Origin: Morinoia aosen
Lineage: Eukaryota; Arthropoda; Malacostraca; Amphipoda; Talitridae
Assembly (NCBI GenBank): GCA_030386875.1
Contig: CM059569.1
Span: 44,803,842-44,867,841 of the forward strand
Length of the DNA: 64,000 bases
Direction of reading: 5' to 3'
Position numbers and translations under genes: made by a program
The notes under the pieces: generated by a model
Database searches by the model: none
What the model saw: only the letters and a program-made list of their open reading frames with translations
Told to the model about the DNA's origin: nothing
Part shown: positions 1 to 12,600 of the stretch, in pieces
Numbering within the stretch: the first letter of the stretch is position 1
How the letters are laid out: each line of letters starts with the position of its first letter

Positions 1-169
1 TACCATTACATACGTACATTACTTAAGGTACCTAAGTACACTTTAAGGCCTCCAAGCTGTTCGTTTGAGATAGGCCTATTACAACTAGGCTAGGCCTATA
101 TAGTACGTATTTCATAAATGAAGGAAAATAAAACGTAAGCAATTTGAAGGCATGTTATTGACAAATAGT

Positions 170-1241
170 CTTTCTTTATCTGGTAGGCTGACTCCCAACT
201 CTTCCTCTTCTTTGTCCAAAACATCTTTAATGATCATGCAAACATCCTCACGGGCTGCTCCGTTTCCTATCTTTGACCGATAGATAAGAAATTTTGTTAG
301 TCTTTCTTGTTGTTAGTCTGTTAGTTTGCATGGCCTTCCTAGAATGTACAAAAAATGAATTAGGATAAGGATAAACCCACTAAAAATATCAACAAAATAT
401 TGTATTCCAATAACATTATCTGTGCCAAGCATATGGGAATAAAAATTTTACTACAAAATAGATCAGACCGTCTTGATAAATTTTTATAAAGACCTATTTT
501 CTGGATACCAGCAGAATAGCGGCCTTGCATACGCTCTTGAAGCGTTGTTTTTTGGAACACCATATTTGTCACCTGCGTTGCGTATACTCAAACTTCAATT
601 TTTTATCTCTGCTAATGCGTGAACGAGATCATCATTGCAGTAGTGGTGTTTTTTACGAGGAGCCATAATTTAAGGTCAACATTCGTCCCAATTCATAAAC
701 TATAAAATCTATACCTGAAAAGATATTAAGTATCATAAACAATGAGGAGATACTTGAAGAAAAAACGTTGTACGAACAAACGAATTCATATAAATGATTT
801 CCTTTACCCCGTACATGTGGACGAAGTAATAACACAAGCCGTTAAAAGATTCTAAATTTAGTACACCTCAGAAACAAACAAAGGGAGAAAAAAACTCTGT
901 AAAATGGCAGCACTACAGTTGTCAACACTCGCACAGGTACTACATCACCTAACACATCAACTTCGTTAACGGAAAAATTTTTAGTCGGCGATGCAAAATG
1001 GTAGTCAATTAAGGTGTGACGACTTCATAAACAACTGAAACGCAGGTCATTCACTTGGGCTGCCATTTTTGTTCAGATAGTGATATTTATTTGTGGTGTG
1101 TGGCAATTATACAATTTTATAAGCCAACGGTTACCACGTGAACCACTTTTCGATAAACTTCAACTCCATACTAGCTTGTTGAAGTAAAATATACCTGGTG
1201 TGTACGGAAATTCGAAGTGGACGAATTTTCGGAACTTACCC
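170..1241 (-). mobile_element. pogo-like DNA transposon, copy 1 (partial)
   Basis: This block is closely similar over about 570 bp (661-1241) to 27271-27850, which is the promoter-side end of a second copy. Both copies end in the same terminal sequence, reading GGGTAAGTTCCGAAAATTCG inward on the - strand, next to a TA dinucleotide (1242-1243 here). A TA target and a pipsqueak-type helix-turn-helix transposase are typical of the pogo group of Tc1/mariner elements. The other end is not identified and may lie left of the window. About 190 bp between the two helix-turn-helix segments (roughly 340-530) has no counterpart and could be an insertion or a remnant intron. Confidence 0.7.
182..666 (-). 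pseudogene. Broken pogo-type transposase N-terminus
   Basis: Reading from the ATG complementary to 664-666, the protein starts MAPRKKHHYCNDDLVHALAE, a pipsqueak-type DNA-binding helix-turn-helix. It is then broken by an in-frame TGA where copy 2 has GGA, and by an extra T in a T-run that shifts the frame. Further along, at about 182-335, a second segment reads GRPCKLTD, stop, QQERLTKFLIYRSKIGNG, followed by an acidic stretch. This resembles the CENP-B/pogo second DNA-binding domain. The catalytic DDE domain is absent. Clearly non-functional. Confidence 0.65.
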
Positions 1242-1337
1242 TATATGAGCAAGCTTGCTGCAACAACATTTCATAATTTGTTTTGGCATTTGTGAAGACT
1301 TTATTGCTAGTTTTAACATGTTTCTGATGATGATAGT

Positions 1338-1620
1338 GTTCTCCGTGGTACAGTGGTTAAGGGATCGGGCTCGTATGTTGGAGTCGCGGGTTCGTATCCC
1401 GGCTCTGGAGCAGAGATTTTCCCCGTTGGGTATAAGGGAAAGCTCAAGCACAATACCCCACTTAACTCAGGTGTCGGAAATGGGTACCGGCTTTACGGGG
1501 GAACCGTCATGGTGTCCTAACTATATATAGGGTTAGTTATAAGAAATTTGAAAAACTAATGCTAAGATCATATGTGTCAGGCTTTATTGGAAATAAAGCA
1601 TCCCAAAGATGCCGATGTTA
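1338..1620 (+). mobile_element. tRNA-derived SINE, family A, copy 1
   Basis: The head has a box A-like stretch (GTGGTACAGTGGTTAAGGG) and a box B-like stretch (GGTTCGTATCCCGGC) at tRNA spacing, followed by a tail shared with the copies at 22507 and 55485: 'GTTGGGTATA', 'GGAAATGGGTACCGG' and a terminal 'TTGGAAATAAAGCATC'. The head does not fold as an intact tRNA acceptor stem, so this is a SINE and not a tRNA gene. This is the most diverged of the three copies. Confidence 0.8.
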
Positions 1621-1672
1621 ACCTTTAACCTAACCTCTAACCTTGTTGAGCAGTTAAAACAGGAAATGTCAA

Positions 1673-2215
1673 GGAGAAGCTACTAATTGATTTTTGAAAT
1701 TTTATTGCTTGAATAATGGTAATTAGACTTAAATAAACAATTTTTCTTTTATGCACTTTTGGAAAGAAATGAGTACTTAGTAAGTTATAGCTTTAGGTTA
1801 ATTACCACAATTCTAGTCTTTGAAGCAGGAGAAATTGGTCTAAGGGAGAGACTACAAGGAGCTTGCGGAGCCTGAACCCACTTTTAGTATCTTTTAGTTA
1901 ATAAAACAGTAAAGGTTATCACCCAAAGTTGTTAACTAAAAGATCCTAGAAGTGGGTTCAGGCTCCGCGGGGTCGGCGCTTGTACCGAATCGATTATTCA
2001 AGCGCGTCAGAAGGGAGAGTCCATTGTAGGGTTGCCATCTAATGCTCTTGATGAATTACTTCCCGCTTCAAACACTAGAGTTGCGGTAACTAATATACCG
2101 CTATAACTCGTTAAATACTCATTTCCGAGGTAAAGTGCATATAAGAAAAATTGTTTCTTTATATCTAATTAACTAAGATTAGGCACCAAAAACTGAAAAA
2201 GCAATTATGGTCTTC
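1673..2215. mobile_element. Long-TIR MITE (family M8), old copy
   Basis: The two arms (about 1673-1850 and 2030-2215) are inverted copies of each other. They match the intact 29292-29836 element, with shared words such as 'CCGCTATAACTCGTTAAATA' and 'TCAAACACTAGAGTTGCGGT'. A 104-bp hairpin (1865-1968) sits inside it. Ends are approximate. Confidence 0.6.
1865..1968. mobile_element. Short foldback element GCGGAGCCTGAACCCACT
   Basis: A near-perfect inverted repeat: the left arm begins GCGGAGCCTGAACCCACTT and the right arm ends AAGTGGGTTCAGGCTCCGC, with further pairing of TTTTAGTTAA and TTAACTAAAA. It is nested in the M8 element. The same terminal repeat bounds the larger element at 61701-63852. 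Confidence 0.7.
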
Positions 2216-3630
2216 TCCTAAACATTTACCAAATGATCATTAGGTTGCGTTAAGTTACTTTATGCTGAGTTACATTAGGTTAGATTAATTTACGTTATGT
2301 TAGGTTACCTTAGGTTACATTAGGATAGGTTAGTTTAGTCCAGCTTTGTTACATTATGTATGGTACCACTATAAGTTGTTAAATATTCATTTCTCTTGGA
2401 AAGTGCATTGAATAAAGTGGTTTATTTTGATGCAATTACCATAATACAAGCCACAAAAACTTGAAAATCAATTAGTAGCTTCTCCTTAAAATTTACTGTT
2501 AAAACTAAATGTCTGTTTGTTGATTTAATTTAAAAGGGAAATAATTCACTCAAACTCATGTTTCAATAATGAAATTTTGTAAATTTTTTAGGTCAATATT
2601 TACTTTAATGTGTTCAATAAGTTGGGGTATTTTGTTCCCAAGAATCGGTAATATAACAAATCTAAAGACATTTTACATGAATGACATTTTACTTGCAAAT
2701 GCACAATTTTTGAGGTATAACATTAATAACGTTTAGGTAGGAATAACATTATATAGTCGGTTGCATAAACGTCACATTGTTGGAACACTTATGGTTTTAT
2801 AAGTGAAAGTAATAATAAACTAATTTTTGGTTCAATATTGAATTTAGCGCATCAACAATTTAAATTGGTTTTGTTATATTAAGGTAATTGGAGACATTTT
2901 AAGATATTTAATAAGGATGATATCATGCTTGCCAATGCTTTTTGAGTGATAGCATAAATAACGTTTCGGTAAGAATAACATTAACAGTAGTTTCAATACG
3001 GTTTTTGGCTCTTCGCGTCGTTCCTACATTTTTGGAACACGCGCTGTGTTTTGGCAGGAAACCATTGTTCTTAGTATGGCTAAGTTAAATTAAGTTATTT
3101 GAGGTTTACTTAGATTAGTTTATTTAACTAATCAAACTTTACCTAACTGAACCTTGCCTATTGGTATATCAATACCATATTTCAGCTTATTTCCATGTCT
3201 GTTTGTTAATTTTATGTAGGACATTCCTATAACTTCGAAGCTCAATATCTCAAAAAGTAGCATTTGCGAGCAAAATGTCATTCGTGTAAAACCTCTTAAA
3301 ATGTCTGCAATTACATAAATCTGGAAACAAAATTTTTAAAATCTTCACTGCATTAAATTCAATGTTGATCAATTTTAAAATTTCTAAAATTTATTTCTAA
3401 TCTTAGTGCAGTAAATTTCAAATTAACTATAAAATGTTGCCTATTAATTAAGTTGGTGACATCTTATTTCATTCATGAGATATTTGTGTCTAATTTATTG
3501 CATTTGTTTTTCATTGTTCTGTGTATTTTTTTAAGCTTTTGTGCTGACAAAATTAGAATGTAGATAATGGGACATGAATGCAAATGAAATTTGTTAACTG
3601 AGTTTACTAACATGTACATTTTATTTGCAG
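2216..3630. other. No gene seen; AT-rich repeats before the first visible ALG8 exon
   Basis: About 2243-2345 is a run of degenerate TTAGGTTA-type words. Segments at about 2620-2720, 2850-2960 and (inverted) 3240-3340 resemble a dispersed repeat that carries 'TTACATGAATGACATT' and recurs near 24460, 28150 and 61555. The first coding exon of ALG8 should lie in or left of this stretch, but no convincing start codon plus hydrophobic segment plus donor was found. Confidence 0.5.
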
Positions 3631-6600
3631 TTACTCGACAGACTTTGAGGTACACCGCAACTGGTTGGCCATAACTCACAGCCTGCCTATTAGCCAATGG
3701 TATGTGGACACAACTTCAGAATGGACATTGGATTATCCACCACTCTTTGCTTGGTTTGAGTGGCTTTTGGCCAAGGTTAGTTACTTGCATTTTTTTCTTT
3801 GCCAGAGTTCTAGGCATTAACTTGACCTTTTTTGGGACTCATATAACCTATAAGAATGACTTTTTGAAATTTAATTGCTAATGACTTTAATTTTTAGTCT
3901 ACTTCAAAATATTAAAACTCTGTTTTAATGTTATTTATTCTTACAGGTTGCAGTATTTTTTGACCCAGCAATGCTCCAGGTTGACAACCTCAAATACTCG
4001 TCCTCCATGACTGTGCTATTTCAGCGGCTCTCTGTTATCTTCACTGATCTACTTTTTGCTTGGTCTGCTCGTCTGTAAGTTGCCAATTTTCTGTTTTGGT
4101 GATGACATTTCAATAATTATAATTGTTGTAGAGTTTTGGTACAATTTTTGAGTGTCAGCATTCAGGTTGAAATACTGAAACTGTAAGTTGTCAGTTACTC
4201 TATAACCAGATCAGATAATTATGTTCTTTTGTGAGCTATTGAGTCTTTGTTACTGAGAGGGAGCTATTATAGTCTTTGTTACTGAAGCGCTAGAAACCTG
4301 GCTTTTATTACTATCACTTTTGGGAGCTATTGAGCAGAATGCACAATAAAGTTTGCTACAATTGCTTGAATCATTATTCTGTGGAAATATCCATTTCCAA
4401 TTTATTGCTTAATTTCAAGGTGAAACTTGGCATTGAAATACTTTATTCATATTGTAGATTCTAACATCTAATTTTCTTTCATAAGTGTTACCCAATTCTA
4501 AATTCAATTTTACTTGTATTCTAATAATTTTGCACTTTTAAATAGAAATGAAACTGTCATCATCTTGTTTTCCATTCAGGTGTTGCTTAGAGATAGGACG
4601 ACGCCATGGAGTAGGGCTAGTTCAGCCGGTGTTTGTGCTGCTGGTGTGCAATTGTGGTCTGCTGCTGGTCGACCACGTCCACTTCCAGTACAACGGCTTC
4701 CTAATGGGCTTCCTCTTCCTTACCTTTGCTCGGATATTACAGGTTAGCATTGTTTTTTTTGTGAAACTGTGCATTAACTTGATCTTTCAAATCTGGCCAC
4801 TCCATTGCAATAGAACATTGTGTCTGCAGGGTATGTATTAGGAATGTAGATTTTACCAGACAATGTGAAATGCATGATGGAGAAATATTTTCAAAGCATT
4901 TCGTGTACATAGAGCAGAGGCATGAGCTTACATTTATTATAAAAAATCTGCTAAATAATACTGTATATTAGTGTCTGATTTTTCAAGAGGTTTTAAAAGG
5001 TTTTGTTGGATTTTTTATAAATTGAATAAAATGTAAATTCTCAAACCTGATTACATGTTATGACAGTACAATTTAGTTAGTGAATTATTTCTATCGACTC
5101 TAAATTGAGTTTGGAGCTTGCTAGGTTCTAAGGTTCTATTTTGCAATTATTGGCTAAAATAGAGGTTGATATTTTGCATGTAATTTCCTATTGAAATCTT
5201 CATTAATGGCCAACAATGAGCCCATTTATTTTTCAAGTATTCTCCATTCCCCACAGCATCATTTCTGTTGACTGCATCTACCATCACTCTGGTTCTTGCT
5301 ACTTCTGTGCAGCACTAACTTCATGATGAAAAAATTTCTTTGGAGTATTTTTATATTAAGAAACTTTTTGATCTAAATAGTGTAAAAAAACTGTTCTGAG
5401 AAAAAAGGTATTCATGAGATCTAATGGTGATCATTTCTTCAATTGAAATTTTAAAATAATTTCATGGTATTCAGCATTCTGCAAAGGACCGGCAACTTAA
5501 CTAGAAATCTTTGATAATTTCAGTCCTCTAAAGTAGCTCCAACTAACCTGTGCTGTTTGAATAGAGTTAAAGGAATACAAAAAATAAGATAATCATGATA
5601 ATTCAATCTCTCAATCAAAATTCGTTTCAAATTAATTCTTAAATTTCAATTGCTATTGATAATTTTGATCATAGTTTCAAGAAGATCATAATTTGTTCTG
5701 GTTGATTCTGTATAGGGCCGTAATGTGGAAGCTACGTTGTGGTTCAGCGTGCTGCTCTGCCTCAAGCACATCTATCTGTACATGGCTCCTGCGCTGCTGG
5801 TGTACATGCTACGCTCACACTGCCTCCACAGGTAACTTTAACTTGGACCTGTGTCCAGTATTGCCACTGCTGCTGTGCCCGAGCTTTGAATAAATGAGTC
5901 ATTTTCTCTCTTATTTTGAACAAGTGAACTGTTTCATAAATCAATGGAATGAGGAAGATTGAATTTTATTGATATGTCTTGTAGTGGTTTATTTAGATTA
6001 CAAATGCGTCTAATCTGGAAAAATTCGTCATGTGAGTCCATTTGGTCCACTACCACTTCTTCTATATTTTTTAGAAAAATAAATTCTCAGATACTTATTT
6101 TGCATTCAGTTTCAGCAACACTGTACATTCACATTAAATATCTTAACCAAATTTATGGAAATTTTGTGGTTTTAACAGGCCATTGATTTATATAGATGCA
6201 TAATGTTATTAAAATATCTAAAGTCTTGAGGTTTTATTGGAGGTTATTAATTCCAATTGAAAGTAACTGAGGCTAATTAGAAGTCATTTAGGTGTACTTC
6301 TTTTGCACTAGTGCTTATTAGCCATCACGTAAAGTAGAACTTCTATATTTATAGAGCAATTCACAAATTATGAAATTCTCTCTGTGGGCATTCCAATAAT
6401 CTATTTAAAGCCTCCATTATGATAATTACTTCCCTGACTCTCCACAAATAAGTCTTATTGCTTCTCTTTGTTGTATTTTTTTTTGCAAGAATCCATATTT
6501 ATGAACCTGAAATTTCTTCAGTTCAACATCTGAAGGCATCTACAACCATTTCAGCTTATACATTATTACTTAGAATAATTTCTTTCAGTGTTACTTTCCC

Positions 6601-9600
6601 TAGCCATTAAATTAGAGTTTTCACCATGGCAGATTACCAGGAGCCGGCAGTGTGCTGTGGAAGGTGTCCGCCAAGGCCTTGCTGCAACTGGCTGTCCCTG
6701 CATTAGTTACGGTTGCTGCTGCATTCGGGCCTTTTGTAATCATGGGACAGACTGGGCAGGTGAAGTATTTGAGTGTTCCGTTCAATGTTTAATTTCATGT
6801 TTTCAACTCCATTTACTGTGTAAATCTGAATTTTGTAGTGTGCACATGCATAATTGCAGAGTGTACATTCATAGTTACCGCCTGTACATGCTCAGTTGCG
6901 GAGTATGCATGCATAGGGGCTGAGTATACATGCATAGGGGCTGAGTGTGCATGCATAGAAGCTGAGTATGCATGCATAGGGGCTGAGTATGCATGCATAG
7001 GGGCTGAGTATGCATGCATAGAGGCTGAGTATGCATGCATAGGGGCTGAGTATGCATGCATAGGGGCTGAGTATGCATGCATAGGGGCTGAGTATGCATG
7101 CATAGGGGCTGAGTATGCATGCATAGGGGCTGAGTATGCATGCATAGAGGCTGAGTATGCATGCATAGGGGCTGAGTATGCATGCATAGGGGCTGAGTAT
7201 GCATGCATAGGGGCTGAGTATGCATGCATAGGGGCTGAGTACGCATGAATAGGGGCTGAGTATACCAAGATGTACCACTGCGTGTGAGAAGTGTTGAAAT
7301 GACACCCTTTGATTAGCGATCTTGTTCTATTTCATGAGGATGTAAGCAACTTGGAACTTGGTCAGACAGCCTTGAGACTTTAGGTGTTGCTCAATCCCAG
7401 CTGTTCTAGCTCTTTCTGCATGACCCTGTTTGTGCCAGGTTCTGTCTTGCCTTCTGCTCTATCCCAGCACTCTCAGCATGACCCTGTTTGTTGCAGGTTC
7501 TGTCTCGTCTGTTCCCGTTCAAGCGTGGCCTTACCCACTCGTACTGGGCCCCTAACTTCTGGGCGCTCTACAACTCGGCAGACAAGTTCCTCGCCATTGC
7601 TGGTGAGTCGAGTTGTGTGGGAAAGATCTGTTTCCAATTACGTACTTCTACCTCATTGTTGCGTTGTGATTTCTTGGAGTTTTGTTGGTTAATTTCATGG
7701 TTCAGAGAAGTAAAAGTGACGCATTGAATTGAGTAGATTTTGAAACGTCAGCCCAGAAGTAGAATGTACGAGTAATGAGGATGCAAAAATGTGTGACGTA
7801 ATTATGTGAGATGCAAGGAACGATTGGATGGGTGGCTGTTGGAGATCCTAATACAATAATATCTTCAAATAGCATTCAAATCAAGTGTGGTCTCAGCTAT
7901 CCAATTTTGTGAACTGAAAATACTTTTTAAATTACGGTGTGTAAGAATTGATGGGAAGTAGTGTATTGGAAATTTTCTCTTGATCTGATGCGCTTGTTTT
8001 GCCGTCTAACATCACAGGATCGTTTGCTGAAATAGACTAGAATATGGCCTCAAGAGCATGCCAAGTGGCCCGCTTTAGGTTTTTCTCAAGTCTTGTGTTA
8101 ATGCAAGCACATTTACAGAGGTCAATTTTCACGCACAAACATAATTGTTTAAACTTCATCTCAATTCATGAGCTTCTTTCAGTCATGTTCTACCTATGAG
8201 TCTTTTCAATGCCCTGCTCATAGTAAAGTCAAGTGTCTTACACTAAGCCTAAGAATGAAGCACTGAAGTTAACTGTGTGTGCAGGACTAATTCTAAGAAT
8301 GAAGCACTGAAGTTAACTGTGTGTGTGCAGGACTAATTCTAAGAATGAAGCACTGAAGTTAACTGTGTGTGCAAGACTAATTCTAAGAATGAAGCACTGA
8401 ATTTAACTGTGTGTGCATGCAGGACTAATTCTAAGAATGAAGCACTGAAGTTAACTGTGTGTGCAAGACTAATTCTAAGAATGAAGCACTGAATTTAACT
8501 GTGTGTGCATGCAGGACTAATTCTAAGAATGAAGCACTGAAGTTAACTGTGTGTGCAGGACTAATTCTAAGAATGAAGCACTGAAGTTAACTGTGTGTGC
8601 AGGACTAATTCTAAGAATGAAGCACTGAAGTTAACTGTGTGTGCAGGACTAATTCTAAGAATGAAGCACTGAAGTTAACTGTGTGTGCAGGACTAAGTTT
8701 AACACATTTATTGCTGTATGTCCCATCGGTGGGTTGTGCTTAAATTTTTCCATCTGAAAAACGACCCATTGATGGGTCGTCTGAAAAAATGTTTACAAAC
8801 TTTTTAAGTTAGTGGTGTTTATTTTACGTAGTTATTCTTTGCTATGGATAAAATTTTTAACGACTTTAGACTTTATATTTGAGTTGGAAATTGAACTTCA
8901 GTTTGTGATGTGTTAACGAAACGTATTTGTGTTTGAACTTAACACAATGTGTTAGTAATGAATTACTGAAATTACCTGTGTGTGCAGGCCGCCGCAGTGG
9001 CTGGTACACGCCCCGCAACGTGACCACGAGCAGCACGGCGGGCGTGGTGCAGGAGGTGGAGCACGAGGTGCTGCCCGCCGTGCCTCCCTCCGCCACCTTC
9101 GTCCTCACCGCGCTCTCCATGCTGGTCTGGTGCCTTTTACTGCCTACTCCGAGGCTTCTCTTGGTCTTTGCTTCTTTATCTGCCTCCTCCGTGGCTTCTC
9201 TTGGTCTTCACTTCACTTCACTTTCTGCCGCCCAGTCTTGTGTTGGTCTTTGCTTCATTTTCTGTCTCCCATGCTTCTCTTGGTCTACACTTCACTTGGG
9301 ATTGTTCTTATCTGTTACCCATGATGACGAATGTTGTTTTAAGAAATAATGTGTGTAATGATTCATTCACCACGTACGTTCACCTCGTCAAGAGTGAAAC
9401 ACAAAAATAATTATCTCACGGCTTATTATAGTATAGATTGTAGGTAAATTTCAATATTCCTTACAGTGATTTTCAAGTTGCAAGTACGTGTTTAAAGAAA
9501 GAATAGACTCACACTTTAAGAATGATGAAATAACCAACTGTGAGAAACTACAATTATAAAATTATGCAAACACCAAAGTAATTACTCTTCTATAAATAGT

Positions 9601-12600
9601 CCGGTTGCGTCATTACGTCCTTCAATTAATTAACATTGTAACATTTCATTTGTAGTGCAGGGTCTCCATGAATTTTTCCCTCATTTTAGACCTTTATAGG
9701 CAACAAACAATGACTGGTACAGGTATAAAGTGTTCTTCAATCCCAACATTATTGGCCTAAGGTTTTTAAAGTACTCGTTTATTTCAATATGAGCTTAATT
9801 TACTGCCCAGAGTACGTCTAAATGAAATTTGACTTCGCGCCAGGCATTCTCTAACATCTCCTGAGTTACCTATTGTACTTAGTTACTATTGTCCTTGTCT
9901 TTAATGTGCACTACTGTGCTTGTGTAGCACAGTAGTACAGATTGTTTGTAAAGTCTTTTGCTGAGAAATGGAAAAATATTAAGGATATTGTATTACTGTG
10001 CTTGCATAGTGCAGTAAAACAGATTGTCAGTATAGTCTTTTCCTGGTTAATGAAAAAACTTCACTCTGTATTACTGCAACTACTGCGCTTGCAAAACACA
10101 GTAATACAGAGTGTCTGTAATGTCTTTCCAAATTAATAAAAAGACTTAAATGACACTCAGTATAACTGTTCATGCGTAGGACTAAAAATGACTCAAAAAG
10201 CAGCTGTGTACACTGTGTTTTACTGTGCTTGCGTGGCACTGAAAATGACTCAAAAAAGTGGGTGTGTACGTGTTGGAAGTTCTGTTTGATGAAGTTGATC
10301 ACAATGTACTCTGTGCAGCCGGTGCTGGTGTGGCTGTGGAACAACCCGTACAAGCCGTGGCACGCCGTCAGGGCTGCCATCGTGTGCAGCTTCTGCTCCT
10401 ACATGTTCGCCTGGCATGTGCACGAGAAGGCCATTCTGCTTGTGATCTTGCCTCTCAGGTCAGCTGATATGTTCTAATGAAAATTTTAGAATATATGAAA
10501 TAGAAATAACAATTTTCTGATGAAAATTGTATGTGATCTCCGTGTGATCTGTTATGTGTGGTTCCAATGTATCTGCATGTCATTTTCACTCTTCGTCAGC
10601 AAAAAATGCGTCCGTATCCATATGTTGTTGCTCAGTCGTGCTCTAATTAATGTGTTTTTATAATACTGGAGTGGTCACTTGCCTCGAAAATCTGTCAACA
10701 AATATATCCTCCTTTGACATTTTACTGAGCGATTCCTAGCTCCATCAGTTGTAGAAGCTGTGAAGTCGCAAAATGTATTGACGACACGCCAACAGCACAC
10801 AGATTTTCATTTAAACGTATTCTGTTGTTCAATTTGTTACAGCCTTTTGTGCGTGCAAGAGCAGTTCGAAGCGCGCACCTTCTTGCTCACCAGCATTGTG
10901 GGCCATTTCTCCCTCTTCCCCCTGCTGTACACTGCACACGAGACGCCCCTCAAGGTGGGAGCTGCACTAGCTTGTAGTAGTTTAGGTCGAGATGGCTGCC
11001 ATAGCTCTCGCGTAGCTCCTGCCAGTGTGAAGTTCTTGAAACAAACTAGAGGCGATGTATAGAACTCCTCTTTGAAGCACCAACTCTACTGCCAACATGT
11101 AGTAGAGTTAATCCTTTGAAGAGGAGTCAATTTCTGGCATATCGTCGTTTGATTAGGGTTATCCGACCTGATGGACAAATTTTATAATCAGTGCTGTCGT
11201 GCTTCTGTTAAATTGATGTGTATAGTGCTGTCTTCAGCATTTCTGTGCAAGAACTTGTATCAAACTCTGACTGTAGTAAGCTGTAGTGGCATAAAGGTTG
11301 GGAACACAGTTCGCAGTAAGTGGTTAAAATTAACTCGATGCATTCAAAGAGCAGCAGAGCAACCTTTTTTTGCCATCTTGAAATGTTCTACTTTCTTGAA
11401 ACTGCTACCATCTTTTTGTGTTGTCAGATGAGGCTACTACTTGAAATTTGTATCACAGATGCATCATGCATCATTTGAAAAAATGTGCTCATTTTTGTTC
11501 ACATTAGATCAGTACAATTAACTAACACACATGACAGGACGTTTTAAAACGTGAAGTAACTTTCAATCACGTCAGCCCTAAAGCAACAATTGTCCGGCTG
11601 TTTTTAGGGAACCAATAGTACTTATGCCAAAGTCTAAGCTAAAAAATTTCTGATGAATTAATCATGTTGCCAATTTTTTTAAGTCTTATCTCATAGCTAG
11701 CTCACATTTAGAATTCATTCGATCATTGGTTTTGTTAGCTAGGGCCACAAAATGCGGTTTACTTTGGGTGGTACAAAAACTGTAATTCCTTGTATTTCCA
11801 TCACTAAACAAGTGTATGAAAAAATTTCCGGTGCCCAGATTGCGCTATGGCTGCTGTACACGCTGCTGTGCTGGCGCCTGCTGTCCCTGCACTGGTACCC
11901 CATGGACCACCACCGCCTCTTCCACCACGGCCTGCCCAACATCCCTCTCACCTCCACCCCTCAGACCATCTACCTGCTGGGGCTCCTGCCTCTGCTTCTC
12001 TTCCAGGTTGTTCACAGACCGTATACTGACACAAAGTTATTTCTCTTTTAACAGGAGTTTGTTGTCCAGCTGCTTAAGATTGGGTTGGATAAAATGTTTC
12101 TATCCCTGGGGATTTCTCGTGTCGGAAAAATCTGCTTTTGATTCACTGGCAGTAAGTTATTTCTCTCTCTTTTAGCGGGAGTTTGTTGTTCAGCTGCTTC
12201 AGATTGGGTAGGCAGAAAATTATTTATTTCTTTTTTTTTTCGTTTCGTAAAAATTTGCTTTTAATTGAGTTGGCAGTAATTGACCTTTCTCCTTTTAATA
12301 AGAATTTGTTATCTAATTGAGAACTTTTTGTAGATTAGGAGGCGGGAATTTATCTTTATTTTAACAAACGTTTATTCTCCGGTTTAAATCTGCTTTATGT
12401 CATGTAGGCCAAAATTTATCTCTTGTTTTTAACAGGAATTTATTTTCTAATTTAAACTCTTCAAATTGTGAGTGAGAAATTTAGCAAAAGCTCTGGAAAT
12501 CCTTTAGCATGTATGGTAAAATTATTGGAAGCTACAGCCTAACCGTACATCAATGCTCAAAAAATGAAGCCATCTCATCGCTACCCATGTTTTTGGTAGC

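Noticed and set aside
1338..1412. Possible tRNA gene
   Set aside because: Box A and B are present but the acceptor and anticodon stems do not close properly, and the segment continues into a tail shared with two other copies: a SINE head.
6813..7305. Long open frames on both strands encoding 7-residue repeats
   Set aside because: Produced by a 21-bp minisatellite inside an ALG8 intron; no start context, splice support or non-repeat coding sequence.
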